DNA of 64,000 nucleotides from Flavobacteriales bacterium. GTDB lineage: Bacteria > Bacteroidota > Bacteroidia > Flavobacteriales > Flavobacteriaceae. Both the position numbers and the translations under genes were made by a program. Shown here in pieces: positions 63,200-64,000 of this stretch. Under the pieces are notes generated by a model. It ran no database searches. It was given only the letters and a program-made list of their open reading frames with translations, and was not told the DNA's origin. The stretch's first letter is position 1. Each line of letters begins with the position of its first letter. The DNA is taken from NCBI GenBank assembly GCA_018335925.1, contig JAGXRF010000019.1, positions 51,614-115,613 on the forward strand, written 5' to 3'.

Positions 63200-63733
63200 T
63201 TAAATTAAATATACCCCGTCTTCTCCATCGTATTCTTTCCAGCAAACTTTTACTTTTTCATTGTTTATCACATCTACTTGTCTGCCTCTGTAATCAGGTT
63301 GTATGGGCAAATGTCTGCTAAATCTTCGGTCGATAAGTACCAATAATTCTACTTCTTTTGGTCTCCCAAACGATTGAATGGCAGCCAAAGCGGCATTGAT
63401 ACTTCTTCCGGTATATAGCACATCATCTATAAATATTACCCGTTGGTTTTCTACCAAAAAATTAATTTGCGTGCGGTTGGCTTCCAAAGGTTTCTCGTTT
63501 CTTCGGAAATCATCTCTAAAAAAAGTGATGTCTAAAGCTCCCCATTGGATAGAAGTAATTTGGTGTTCTTCTTGCAAAATTTTCACCAAACGTTCTGCCA
63601 ATTTGGTACCTCTTGGTTGTAAACCAATGATTTTAGTTTCGGAAAAATCGAGGTGTTTTTCGACTAATTGACAAGCCAAACGGTGCAAAATGATGTCTAC
63701 TTCGAGCGAAGTTAGCAGGGTTTTTGAGCTCAT
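63200..63733 (-). CDS. pyrR: PyrR: pyrimidine operon regulator / uracil phosphoribosyltransferase
   Basis: 177 residues. The phosphoribosyl transferase PRPP motif reads VIFIDDVLYTGRSINAAL (about 95-112), as in PyrR (DDVLYTGRT). PyrR proteins bind pyr mRNA leaders in Firmicutes and have weak UPRTase activity; the RNA-binding role in Bacteroidetes is less clear. First gene of the pyrR-pyrB unit. Confidence 0.9.
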   Translation of the reverse strand: MSSKTLLTSLEVDIILHRLACQLVEKHLDFSETKIIGLQPRGTKLAERLVKILQEEHQITSIQWGALDITFFRDDFRRNEKPLEANRTQINFLVENQRVIFIDDVLYTGRSINAALAAIQSFGRPKEVELLVLIDRRFSRHLPIQPDYRGRQVDVINNEKVKVCWKEYDGEDGVYLI

Positions 63734-63749
63734 GCAACCTTAATTTGAG

Positions 63750-63757
63750 CAAATGTA
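63750..63757 (-). promoter_or_regulatory. -7 promoter element for pyrR-pyrB
   Basis: TACATTTG on the minus strand, 17 bp upstream of the pyrR ATG. It fits TAnnTTTG; the -33 position falls in the rnpB 3' end and has no clear TTG. Confidence 0.5.
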
Positions 63758-63775
63758 CTCTTTTTTTTAAAAAAA

Positions 63776-64000
63776 TGCAGACCTATAAGCCGGATTCTGT
63801 GCTCTACTTTTACGTTGAGTCCTTATCATTTATCTGGCCTTGCTATTACTAGCAAGATCTATCTGCCTACCCTCCAACTTGAGCGAGCAACTCTTTAAAT
63901 ACCGAAGCATTAACGTTGGTTTACATGGCATTTCATCGCATAGAGTTTACCTGATTTCACTACAGCATTACCTGTACATCCTTTCTGTTGCACTTGTCCT
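63776..64000 (-). ncRNA. rnpB: RNase P RNA, 3' part (cut by window edge)
   Basis: Read leftwards, the segment contains the conserved bacterial class A RNase P elements: ACAGAAAGGATGTACAGGTA (part of the catalytic core), GGTAAACTC and GATGAAATGCC, and the 3' end AATCCGGCTTATAGGTCTGC, which is a hallmark. A run of T follows the end as a terminator. The 5' part lies beyond the right edge. It processes tRNA 5' ends with RnpA. Confidence 0.93.

Overview
The window reads as chromosome of a member of the Flavobacteriaceae (phylum Bacteroidetes). Genes are AT-rich and closely packed. Start regions lack strong Shine-Dalgarno sequences. Many genes are preceded by the Bacteroidetes promoter form TTG-N19-TAnnTTTG; the example at pyrG (43556-43585) is exact. 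Gene neighbourhoods are typical of flavobacteria: pyrG-yidC, pyrR-pyrB next to the RNase P RNA, menD with a CvfB-type RNA-binding gene, and an acetate uptake and activation cluster with a transporter-fused sensor kinase.

Layout. 1-14.2 kb: a divergent Lrp/AsnC regulator and a PLP sulfur-amino-acid lyase; an RND efflux operon read leftwards (TolC-like channel, adaptor, pump, PII-like small protein, DUF2892 protein); an S1-domain protein; menD; a second PLP enzyme; and mnmE. 14.3-23.2 kb: accessory DNA. It starts with an antitoxin/AbiEii-type nucleotidyltransferase pair. Then follow about eight unrelated leftward genes, several of them exported or lipoproteins and two of them broken, separated in part by a recurring intergenic element of about 100 bp. 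23.2-26.2 kb: a CrtA-like protein, a RimB-RimK fusion and a META-domain lipoprotein. 26.2-27.6 kb: a non-coding patchwork of degenerate tandem and dispersed repeats. 27.8-36.7 kb: a PH-domain protein, then a DNA phosphorothioation (Dnd) cluster in the order dndC, SBD-HNH nuclease, truncated dndD, DndE-ATPase fusion, membrane protein, DGQHR/DndB-like protein, followed by a DUF2130 protein. Two REP-like repeats lie at 30.9 and 36.8 kb. 37-47 kb: fumC, an ABC-F ATPase, pyrG and yidC. 47.2-58.3 kb: the acetate/propionate cluster (acs, prpE, response regulator, symporter-kinase, symporter pair, porin, InsA-like DNA-binding protein). 58.5-64 kb: an LpxH-like phosphoesterase, a lipoprotein, a beta-barrel protein, a second Fic protein, pyrB, pyrR and the 3' part of rnpB.

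The most interesting parts are four. (1) The Dnd cluster combines an apparently phosphorothioate-sensing HNH nuclease with a dndD cut off at a REP element, and has a palindrome in its 5' leader. (2) Two paralogous Fic-wHTH genes are preceded by matching GCGG repeats, which suggests autoregulation. (3) The leftward orphan-gene array carries attC-like intergenic elements. (4) The 1.3 kb repeat patch has vocabulary that recurs inside the efflux operon. All functional statements rest on reading protein motifs by eye; no database search was possible.
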